Below, one piece after another: positions 1 through 5,689 of a DNA stretch of 58,002 bases. Source of the DNA: an uncultured Opitutia bacterium (GTDB taxonomy: Bacteria; Verrucomicrobiota; Verrucomicrobiia; Opitutales; CAJWYM01). A program made the translations under genes and the position numbers. Under the pieces are notes generated by a model that was not told the DNA's origin, did no database searches, and saw nothing but the letters and a program-made list of their open reading frames with translations. Each line of letters starts with the position of its first letter. Position 1 is the stretch's first letter. The stretch is from NCBI GenBank assembly GCA_913049555.1, contig CAJWYM010000011.1, forward strand, positions 1 through 58,002, given 5' to 3'.

Positions 1-78
1 GAGAATGTTAGCTTCAATCAAAATTCAAAATCAGTTTCAATGATGTCGGATGCCTTTATAACAAGACGCTTGAGTTGA
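1..78 (+). pseudogene. 3' end of a cassette gene cut by the window edge
   Basis: An open frame runs from the first base to a TGA at 76-78 and encodes 25 residues (ENVSFNQNSK...ITRRLS). The same C-terminal peptide, slightly diverged, recurs at 4211-4288 in front of a near-identical attC site, so this is very probably the end of a real cassette gene whose start lies left of the window. Function is unknown. The stop codon lies inside the attC site that follows, as often happens when cassette genes run into their recombination site. Confidence 0.45.
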
Positions 79-186
79 CAGAACCAGAAATCGAAAATTT
101 GAACTTTAAATGAGAAATCTAACTATTAACTTTAATTTAAACCAAATCCAGTTGTCTTGGTTCTGCTACTCAGCTTAGCGTTCAGC
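56..186 (+). other. attC site A (integron recombination site)
   Basis: The left end reads TTATAAC (56-62) and the right end GTTCAGC (180-186). Between them two imperfectly complementary arms, GCTTGAGTTGACAGAACC and GGTTCTGCTACTCAGC, would fold into a hairpin with unpaired bases, as attC bottom strands do. The recombination point would be after G180. The site is almost the same as site G at 4266-4396. Folding and HattCI-type scoring were not run. Confidence 0.7.
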
Positions 187-190
187 GAGA

Positions 191-1300
191 ATAAAGAAAC
201 CCCTAATCACACTGTTGATCGGAATTGCGATCGGGTCGGTTGGAACATTTACAACACTGCTCTATTTTGCGTCTAAGATGCAGGACTCTCCCTCGCCGGA
301 TGCGGAAGCAACCGATATCAATAATATTTTCCTCCCGGAAGGGACCGGAATATCGGGTGCCATTGTTTCCTCAACAGCTGTCATATATTTCCAGAGAGGT
401 AATCCGCAGCTAAATGAAGAAACTATTTATGAGATAGGGTCGATAACCAAGGTGTTCACCGCTCTTGCGATGGCCCTACACGACTCAAGAAACCCTGGCT
501 ACTTGTCTAAGTCTGTTGGAGAGATATTACCTAAACTCTCTGACTCGCAGATTTCCGACACAGCAATTAACTATCTACTGAACCATTCATCCGGACTCCC
601 TAGACTAGCTACCAGTTTCAGTGTTCTACACGTTTTGATGAATCGTTCTGATCCATATACCGACTACTCAAGGGACGATCTTTACGACGATTTACAAGCC
701 ACCGAATTAAGCGAAGAAGGATCGTACGAATACTCCAACTACGCATTCTGGGTAGCAGGCCTTTGTCTGGAGCAATCGACTTCGGTTGAGTACAAGGAAT
801 ATGTTACAAATGAACTGCTATCCCCGCTAGGGATGGCGAGTTCCTTTGTAGGAAACAACAGCAGTGCCAATGTCATTCTCGCCCAAGGCCACGACAAAAA
901 AGGAAAACGAACCAATTACTGGGAAAAGGATGCTGCCTCACCCGCCGGATCAATCAAAAGTTCGACTGAGGACATGAGCAGGTTTATTACAGCTTACATT
1001 CAAGGGACACATCCCGAATTGAAAGAAGCACTCGAAGTGATCACTAAGCCCACACTCGATGTAAACGATAACCACTCAGTTGGACTTGGCTGGCAGATTC
1101 GAAAGACAGATTCCGTTATATGGCACAATGGAGCAACTGGTGGATTTCGAAGTTTCATCGCGATATCTCCCGAAAACAATATTGGAGTTGTCTTGTTATG
1201 CAATTACGCGGGAGTCGAAGGGCTCGACAGATCAGGTTTCGATCTCCTAACAGGAAAAACCAAAATTGTTGAACAAGGCGGTGGATACAACTCCGGATAG
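191..1300 (+). CDS. Serine beta-lactamase-like hydrolase (class C / esterase EstB type), cassette 1
   Basis: This is a penicillin-binding-protein-like serine hydrolase (Beta-lactamase, PF00144 type). Numbered from TTG 215, the SxxK motif is S76-I-T-K79, the YxN motif is Y173-S-N175, and the third box is H304-N-G306. That set fits class C enzymes, D-aminopeptidases and esterases; the substrate cannot be read from sequence. The N terminus is a signal anchor. TTG 215 is the first usual start codon, but the frame is open back to ATA 191, which gives IKKPLITLLIGI, a typical signal start, so ATA 191 may be the true or a mutated ATG start. The last codons lie inside attC site B. It is the gene of a cassette spanning about 181-1334. 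A role in drug resistance should not be assumed. Confidence 0.75.
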   Translation: MKKPLITLLIGIAIGSVGTFTTLLYFASKMQDSPSPDAEATDINNIFLPEGTGISGAIVSSTAVIYFQRGNPQLNEETIYEIGSITKVFTALAMALHDSRNPGYLSKSVGEILPKLSDSQISDTAINYLLNHSSGLPRLATSFSVLHVLMNRSDPYTDYSRDDLYDDLQATELSEEGSYEYSNYAFWVAGLCLEQSTSVEYKEYVTNELLSPLGMASSFVGNNSSANVILAQGHDKKGKRTNYWEKDAASPAGSIKSSTEDMSRFITAYIQGTHPELKEALEVITKPTLDVNDNHSVGLGWQIRKTDSVIWHNGATGGFRSFIAISPENNIGVVLLCNYAGVEGLDRSGFDLLTGKTKIVEQGGGYNSG

Positions 1301-1340
1301 CGCTCCGCGCTAACCTCCACGCATCACCTAGACGTTATGA
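1268..1340 (+). other. attC site B
   Basis: A short site of 73 bp, from GTTGAAC (1268-1274) to GTTATGA (1334-1340). Its left arm, AACAAGGCGGTGG, matches the left arm of site E (AACAAGGCGGTGC), and the right end has the ACGTTA core. The last ten codons of the hydrolase gene, with its stop, overlap this site. Confidence 0.55.
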
Positions 1341-1355
1341 AAATTAAAAAATACT

Positions 1356-1961
1356 ATGAATGATATAATTGAAGTTTTTCCCTATATTTTCTTATTAATG
1401 GCGTTGTTCTTTTTTCTGATAGGCGGATCTGTTATATTTAAGAATAGAGCCATAGTGTTTTCAGCCAGATGGTTCTATGGTTTTATGGTATTTTCCTTTT
1501 TACCAAGTATAATTATGTCTATGGGAAGGTTTTTCGATGACAGACCTACAGATATATTGATCATGGATTTGGTTAGTACAGTTATGTATATAGTTATACT
1601 GTTTGTATTTTGGAAGCAAATGAAGGGAGCTATAATCATTGGTGTGACTGATGACTCCTTAAGGAAATCAATACATTTCACTTTAAAAGAATTGAACGAA
1701 GATTTCGAAGAGGCATTATCAAAAGTTATATTAAAACACAGAGATAATGAGTTGAACGTATCTATACAATCATGGATGGGGTCTGGCCAAGTTAAAATGA
1801 AAAAGAGCGATAACCAATTCATGAAAGATTATATATCTCTATCGAATCGATATTTTATGACTAGTGTTACTTCCGTAAATAGATTTACAGCATATTTTTA
1901 TATAATTATGGGAGGATTGATGGTCGCTTCTAGTATAGGAATGTTCTCTCTCTCAAATTGA
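1356..1961 (+). CDS. Cassette 2: membrane protein of unknown function
   Basis: The 201-residue product is not recognised. Hydrophobic stretches at about residues 8-28, 40-55, 65-83 and 175-197 suggest four membrane helices, with a soluble middle part of about 90 residues (85-175) rich in charged residues. The gene starts 21 nt after the attC core of site B and its stop is just before site C, so it fills one integron cassette. No Shine-Dalgarno is seen. Single membrane-protein cassettes of unknown role are common in integron arrays. I can offer no function. Confidence 0.6.
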   Translation: MNDIIEVFPYIFLLMALFFFLIGGSVIFKNRAIVFSARWFYGFMVFSFLPSIIMSMGRFFDDRPTDILIMDLVSTVMYIVILFVFWKQMKGAIIIGVTDDSLRKSIHFTLKELNEDFEEALSKVILKHRDNELNVSIQSWMGSGQVKMKKSDNQFMKDYISLSNRYFMTSVTSVNRFTAYFYIIMGGLMVASSIGMFSLSN

Positions 1962-1968
1962 AAATGAA

Positions 1969-2082
1969 GCACAACCAGACGGTGCTAATAACTCCTTTAC
2001 GCATCGCCGAGTCACTTCCGATGTAGAGCATGGAACCGTTCCTATCCGACGCTCCACTACGTAACAGACCTTAACGTTATGC
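1969..2082 (+). other. attC site C
   Basis: 114 bp from GCACAAC (1969-1975) to GTTATGC (2076-2082). The left arm GGTGCTAATAACTCC pairs imperfectly with the right arm around GTAACAGACC. Long stretches match site E (GGTGCTAATAACTCC, then TTACGC, then CGAGTCACT), so sites C and E belong to one attC family. Confidence 0.75.
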
Positions 2083-2090
2083 TAAATAAA

Positions 2091-2124
2091 TTGACATAAG
2101 GCACACATTGGATTCAATTTAAAT
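2091..2124 (+). promoter_or_regulatory. Possible cassette-borne promoter for the BrnT-type module
   Basis: A consensus -35 TTGACA lies at 2091-2096, just inside the cassette after the attC core, and an AT-rich stretch (TTTAAATT, to 2125) precedes the ATG at 2126. The -10 is not clear. The VapBC cassette also begins with TTGACA at nearly the same distance from its attC core (3364-3369). Toxin-antitoxin cassettes are known to carry their own promoters. Confidence 0.4.
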
Positions 2125-2125
2125 T

Positions 2126-2419
2126 ATGAGGCGTCATGATTGGAGTGAAGAAAAAAACCAGCTCATACAAAAAGAACGAAGTATCTCATTTGAAGATGTC
2201 TTATTCCAAATCGAATCAGGTGAGCTTATCGGTATAATTCCTCATCCTAACCAAAAAGATTATCCACATCAAAAAGTATACTTGGTGAATATTGATGATT
2301 ATGTTTACCTCGTTCCATTTGTAGAGGATGACGAAAAAATCTTCATGAAGACAATAATACCCAGTCGTAAGGCAACCAAAAAGTATCTAAAGGAAAGATC
2401 TGAAAATGAAATTAAATAA
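2126..2419 (+). CDS. BrnT-family toxin (type II toxin-antitoxin), cassette 3
   Basis: The 97-residue protein has the BrnT/RelE-fold layout: an N-terminal W-x-E-x-K-N motif (residues 5-10), an I-S-F-E-D box (19-23), a central strand region ending in a YLVPFV strand, and a C-terminal basic helix (SRKATKKYLK, about residues 81-90). BrnT proteins are ribonuclease toxins that block translation. The gene overlaps the next gene by 14 nt, and the toxin-first order fits BrnTA modules. It is diverged from typical BrnT, so family assignment is moderate. In an array, such modules are thought to stabilise the cassettes. Confidence 0.6.
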   Translation: MRRHDWSEEKNQLIQKERSISFEDVLFQIESGELIGIIPHPNQKDYPHQKVYLVNIDDYVYLVPFVEDDEKIFMKTIIPSRKATKKYLKERSENEIK

Positions 2420-2669
2420 AGAAGAAAAAAACATACTTGATCATTTCAATTCTAATGATTTCGAATTAGATGATAGCAAAAATGATATTCATGTGTCATA
2501 TGCGAAGAACACACTCAAAAAGGACAAAAGGATTAACATTAGAATCTCTTCTCGTGATTTAGAAGGAATCCAAAGAAAAGCCATTAAAGAGGGTCTTCCT
2601 TATCAATCATTAGTTTCAAGCGTATTGCATAAGTATGTAAGTGGGCAACTCACCGAAACAAGAGGATAA
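2406..2669 (+). CDS. Ribbon-helix-helix antitoxin (BrnA/CopG-like), cassette 3
   Basis: The 87-residue partner of the upstream toxin starts inside the toxin's 3' end. The C-terminal half has the ribbon-helix-helix pattern: a short strand (INIRIS, about 47-52), then two helices (DLEGIQRKAIKEG and YQSLVSSVLHKYV). The N-terminal half is acidic and probably flexible, as in antitoxin toxin-binding tails. It should neutralise the toxin and repress its own promoter. The stop codon falls within attC site D. The specific family (BrnA versus a generic CopG-like antitoxin) is not certain. Confidence 0.7.
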   Translation: MKLNKEEKNILDHFNSNDFELDDSKNDIHVSYAKNTLKKDKRINIRISSRDLEGIQRKAIKEGLPYQSLVSSVLHKYVSGQLTETRG

Positions 2670-2770
2670 CAAACCGATGGGCATTAACTGGGTATAGCAC
2701 CTGGGATGTCATGACTTATGCGGGGCATGAGATCCTGCCACACACCGCTACTATAACCAGTAAGTTATCT
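2664..2770 (+). other. attC-like site D
   Basis: 107 bp bounded by GGATAAC (2664-2670) and GTTATCT (2764-2770), which form a perfect outer inverted repeat GATAAC/GTTATC. Inside it, ACTGGGTATAGCACC pairs with GCTACTATAACCAGT. The inner sequence is unlike the other attC sites, and the end is not the usual AGCGTT or ACGTTA, so this is the least certain of the seven. Confidence 0.5.
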
Positions 2771-2773
2771 ATA

Positions 2774-3238
2774 ATGAAAAGGCTAATTCAACTCTTACTA
2801 CTAATAACAGTTCTACCTTTATATCCAACTCCTAATAGTGATGATATATTGATAGCTATAAGTAATATAAGATCCAATTTTATCAGTTCAGATACGCTCG
2901 AAGAAGGAAAATCTGTATTAGCGTTTGCTGAAGAGTCGGATGAAGTAATACTTGCTTTAAGCGTATCAACTATACCATGGATTGAAGAGGAATGGTTAGC
3001 TGATAAAGAAATGGAAGGCACTTTAAAAAATCTGATTTTAATAGCATATTTAGCAGGTAATATCCAAAGTCAGATACAAACAAAATCTTCAAAAGATGAT
3101 CCTTATTCAGGTTGGCTATTAGTTTGTGAAGGTTATGAACAACTTATAGAGAAACGAGAATTCAAAAGTGAGTCTATCGAGAAGTTTATTCAATTGAGAA
3201 ATGAAGGAAGATTAGTCGACTATGCGAATCAATTATAA
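2774..3238 (+). CDS. Cassette 4: small secreted protein of unknown function
   Basis: I chose ATG 2774 rather than the in-frame ATG 2711, because the upstream codons lie in the attC site and 2774 gives a clean signal peptide (MKRLIQLLLLITVLPLYPTP). The mature part, about 135 residues, is acidic and largely helical in appearance, with no recognised motif. The start lies only 4 nt past the attC core, so no promoter or ribosome site belongs to the cassette itself and expression would depend on read-through. The product is probably periplasmic. Function unknown. Confidence 0.55.
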   Translation: MKRLIQLLLLITVLPLYPTPNSDDILIAISNIRSNFISSDTLEEGKSVLAFAEESDEVILALSVSTIPWIEEEWLADKEMEGTLKNLILIAYLAGNIQSQIQTKSSKDDPYSGWLLVCEGYEQLIEKREFKSESIEKFIQLRNEGRLVDYANQL

Positions 3239-3239
3239 A

Positions 3240-3354
3240 AAATAACAAGGCGGTGCTAATAACTCCGTTACGCTTCGGCGAGTCACTCTCTTTAGCTTCG
3301 CAAAGAACCGTGCCAAGCCGAAGCTTCACTCCGTATCAGACCTAAACGTTAGTG
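3240..3354 (+). other. attC site E
   Basis: 115 bp from AAATAAC (3240-3246) to GTTAGTG (3348-3354). The inner arms CGTTACGCTTCGGCGAGTCA and GCCGAAGCTTCACTCCG are complementary over most of their length, and the outer arms GGTGCTAATAACTCCG and CCGTATCAGACC pair with gaps. This is a textbook attC shape and the clearest in the window. Confidence 0.8.
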
Positions 3355-3363
3355 AAATAAAAT

Positions 3364-3399
3364 TTGACATATGCATTAAATATACAGACATTAATGCAT
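3364..3399 (+). promoter_or_regulatory. vapBC -35 element and operator palindrome
   Basis: TTGACA (3364-3369) is followed by a perfect 9-bp inverted repeat, ATGCATTAA (3371-3379) and TTAATGCAT (3391-3399), with an 11-nt spacer. The right half overlaps the vapB start codon at 3398. VapB-type antitoxins bind such palindromes with VapC to repress their own operon, so this is a good operator candidate. No clear -10 is seen. Confidence 0.6.
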
Positions 3400-3580
3400 G
3401 AGAACTACACTTAATATTGACGACGAGATGCTTGAAAAGGCATCGAAACTAACGGGTATAAAAGAAAAAACATCACTTCTACATGAAGGATTGAAAGCTC
3501 TAATTGCAAAAGAAAGTTCAAAAAGATTAGCACTTCTTGGAGGAACCGCACCAGAAGTGAAAGATATTCCAAGAAGATAA
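3398..3580 (+). CDS. vapB: VapB-type antitoxin, cassette 5
   Basis: The 60-residue protein matches the VapB family with an N-terminal strand (MRTTLNIDDEML) and the helix pair KASKLTGIKEKTSLLHEGL. It should bind the palindrome over its own start as a dimer, and its C-terminal tail (from about residue 45, with LGGTAPEVKDIPRR) should block the VapC active site. Its stop TAA overlaps the vapC ATG by one base (A3580). The start ATG sits inside the operator half-site, so translation and repression are closely linked. Confidence 0.85.
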   Translation: MRTTLNIDDEMLEKASKLTGIKEKTSLLHEGLKALIAKESSKRLALLGGTAPEVKDIPRR

Positions 3581-3936
3581 TGATACTTGCAGACACATCT
3601 GTATGGATCGATTTCTTACGTAAGGGCAATGGACTACTTCAAGACCTTTTAGAGCAAGGGGAGATTTCAACTCATTCTTTAATCATTGGCGAACTCCATG
3701 TGGGTAACATCCCCAAACGAGATGCATTTTTATCATTAATGAGTGAATTACCAAGAGTGAAAGAAGCATCCTATAATGAAGTAATACACATGATTAATAC
3801 TCACAATCTATATAGTAAAGGTGTGGGCTTTTTTGATATGCATATCTTAGCTTCTTCTATTATAAGTAATACCACTCTTTGGACATTGGATAAGAGACTT
3901 GATAAGCTTTCAAAAGAGTTTAATATTAAGCACTAA
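3580..3936 (+). CDS. vapC: VapC-type PIN-domain ribonuclease toxin, cassette 5
   Basis: The 118-residue PIN domain begins MILADTSVWIDFL, typical of VapC. The acidic metal-binding residues can be assigned as D5, E38, D86 and D104. VapC toxins are Mg-dependent endoribonucleases, often cutting tRNA or rRNA; the target here is unknown. The gene follows vapB directly and its stop falls within attC site F, so the pair makes one mobile cassette. All four key acids are present, so the toxin is probably active. Confidence 0.85.
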   Translation: MILADTSVWIDFLRKGNGLLQDLLEQGEISTHSLIIGELHVGNIPKRDAFLSLMSELPRVKEASYNEVIHMINTHNLYSKGVGFFDMHILASSIISNTTLWTLDKRLDKLSKEFNIKH

Positions 3937-4043
3937 CAAGTCGATAATTCTATACAGATATAGCCTCCTTTGTCACGATTCCAGCTGAGGCTGGTAGTCC
4001 CGCCAAAAGTGTCTATATTTAGTATCATATCTTAGCGTTGTAT
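3931..4043 (+). other. attC site F
   Basis: 113 bp from CACTAAC (3931-3937) to GTTGTAT (4037-4043), with the common TTAGCGTT end. Inner arms CTATACAGATATAGCC and GTGTCTATATTTAGTAT pair imperfectly, and a GCTGAGGCTGG loop lies at the centre. It closes the VapBC cassette. Confidence 0.7.
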
Positions 4044-4288
4044 TAAATGAAACAATTGGAAGTCTGAAAAGTTGAAGTTTTACTCAATACATACCAAATC
4101 TACAGACAGAATGCACTCCTTTCTAATGTTGGATTAAAATGACTATTACCTCTGTAGACATAAAAAAACTGAGGTTGCAACATAAAGGTTTTTAAGGAAG
4201 AATTACCAATGAGAATGTTAGCTTCAATCAAAATTCAAAGAGGTTTTCAGTAGGATCAGATGGCTATATAACAAGCCGCTTGAGTTGA
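4044..4288 (+). pseudogene. Cassette 6: decayed cassette with a conserved gene tail
   Basis: Cassette 6 (about 4038-4390, 353 bp) has no intact gene. All frames across 4044-4195 are broken by stops. From 4196 to the TGA at 4286-4288 a 30-codon frame encodes a tail, GRITNENVSFNQNSKRFSVG and so on, homologous to the peptide encoded at 1-78. The two tails agree at most positions and end in the same SRLS/RRLS. This looks like a copy of the gene left of the window that lost its 5' part. Confidence 0.5.
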
Positions 4289-4396
4289 CAGAACCAGAAA
4301 TCGAAAATTTGAACTTTCAATTAGAATTCTAAATACTAATTTTAATTAAAACCAGATCCAGTTGTCTTGGTTCTGCTACTCAGCTTAGCGTTCGAT
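4266..4396 (+). other. attC site G (last of the array)
   Basis: 131 bp from ATATAAC (4266-4272) to GTTCGAT (4390-4396). The stretch from CGCTTGAGTTGACAGAACC to CAGCTTAGCGTTC nearly repeats site A, with a diverged loop. No further attC is seen to the right, so this marks the distal end of the array. Sites A and G together with the flanking coding tails make a roughly 180-bp imperfect direct repeat, 4.2 kb apart. Confidence 0.7.
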
Positions 4397-4801
4397 AAAA
4401 AATGATTATTCCAAAATAGTATATAAATTATACTATTGAGTTTGAGTATGGTGAGTGTAAAAGCCAGTCTAATTTTAAGAAGCACGGTATCGATTTCGAA
4501 GCTGGAAAAGAATTATGGGTGGATCCAATAGGTATTGATCGATGCCCGAGTTCAAGATACTTTAGATAAGCTCAAATTGAAGTTCATGGATAGAACTTGA
4601 TAATGATATTACATCTCCTATTGTTATGGACGGCAGGATTCAATTACCACGAATATCTTAAAAAATTATCTTAAATCAAATCATGTTTAATATGCTCCCT
4701 TATTTAATAACAGTTGGATATATTGATTTTCAACGTCTGATTGAATAGACTGAGCAAAAATTGTAGGAAAAAATATGTTAGAGTAATTGGGGGTTAGATT
4801 T
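4397..4801. other. Gap after the array, with a decayed brnT
   Basis: No intact gene is seen. The region contains a remnant of a BrnT toxin gene (listed separately) and, at its right end, the upstream region of the methyltransferase gene. No further attC site, tRNA or insertion sequence is visible. Confidence 0.5.
4426..4620 (+). pseudogene. Decayed brnT toxin gene
   Basis: The frame ending at TAA 4567-4569 encodes EFEYGECKSQSNFKKHGIDF followed by EAGKELWVDP, a clear match to the start of BrnT toxins (the F-E-W-D-x-x-K-x-x-x-N-x-x-K-H-G-I-x-F-E pattern). After the VDP motif the match moves to another frame (DARVQDTLDKLK), as BrnT proteins have an A-R-x-x-D motif there, so a frameshift is likely. 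There is no ATG at the expected start. It lies outside the last attC and may be an old cassette that lost its site. Confidence 0.6.
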
Positions 4802-5689
4802 ATGATTTATTGCAATTCTGTTAGTAAAACTGCTCTAGTGGTAGCAAAAAATCTGATCTTTTTCCACCGAGAGTATCCGCAAATTGATTTATCGGATCCT
4901 GCAACAGTGCAGTGGACTGAGTTATTATTGAATGAACTCAATCAAGGGAATCTACTGAATCGAAAATGGTATAGAGGATTGTTTCGAATCTTAGAAAAGT
5001 TAAGCATCCATGGACTTGCATTTCACCATGCTATCAGAAAAAAAATAATATTAGAATTTTACAATCAGTTTACTGATGATGAATTGGACAATTTAATTAT
5101 TGTGGGAGGTGGATTTGATGTTCTCTCTTTAATAGCAATAGAAAATGAAAAAACCAAAAAAATTACAGAACTAGATTCACCTGCTACCCAATTTGTTAAA
5201 GTTTCGATGTTAAAGAATCTTGGGTTAGATATATCCAAGTGCAATTATTTGGGTTTAGACTTAAATAATGAGCGGCTTAGTCACAAATTTAATGAAATGA
5301 ATGAACCTATTAAAGAAGCCTCCATTATTGTTTGTGAGGGGGTTTTAATGTATTTAACTGAAGAAAAGATTAGAGAATTTCTGATCGATTTATCCTTTCA
5401 TTTCAATGGCTCTAAGTTTATTTTTACTTTTATGAATAATCATGAGGGTTCATTTCATTTTGAAGGAACCTCTGTTTTAGCTAAAATTTGGCTTAGTCTG
5501 GTGGGTGAGCCATTCTTGTGGGGTATCAAACCAATTCATTTAAAATTGTTTTTAGAATCTTGTAACATGAGGCTTTTGGAGATAATAGATACCAGTGAAT
5601 GGGTGAATGATAATTTAGTTGAAGTGAAAGAGAAAGTCGCAGTTGGAGAATTTATTGCAGTGGCAACCCCGTTCAAAAAATCATGCTAG
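4802..5689 (+). CDS. SAM-dependent methyltransferase, leucine carboxyl methyltransferase (LCMT) type
   Basis: I start at ATG 4802, 8 nt after a GGGGG ribosome site (4789-4793), which gives 295 residues; the longer TTG start at 4787 lies on that site. The fold is that of the PF04072 family: a glycine-rich SAM loop (VGGGFDVLSL, about residues 100-110), an acidic ELDSPATQ motif, and CEGVLMYL before the later strands. Members of this family methylate carboxyl groups, and the substrate here cannot be told. The 3' end overlaps the next gene by 7 nt, so the two are co-translated and probably act on one substrate. Base composition is AT-rich, like the cassettes to its left. Confidence 0.75.
   Translation: MIYCNSVSKTALVVAKNLIFFHREYPQIDLSDPATVQWTELLLNELNQGNLLNRKWYRGLFRILEKLSIHGLAFHHAIRKKIILEFYNQFTDDELDNLIIVGGGFDVLSLIAIENEKTKKITELDSPATQFVKVSMLKNLGLDISKCNYLGLDLNNERLSHKFNEMNEPIKEASIIVCEGVLMYLTEEKIREFLIDLSFHFNGSKFIFTFMNNHEGSFHFEGTSVLAKIWLSLVGEPFLWGIKPIHLKLFLESCNMRLLEIIDTSEWVNDNLVEVKEKVAVGEFIAVATPFKKSC

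Noticed and set aside
1-4396. Whether the repeats are a CRISPR array
   Set aside because: Repeats are long (73-131 bp), imperfect, inverted within themselves, and separated by whole genes, unlike CRISPR spacing.
1-4396. Insertion sequence or transposon at the repeats
   Set aside because: No transposase gene lies inside or near them, and the repeats do not look like terminal inverted repeats or target-site duplications.
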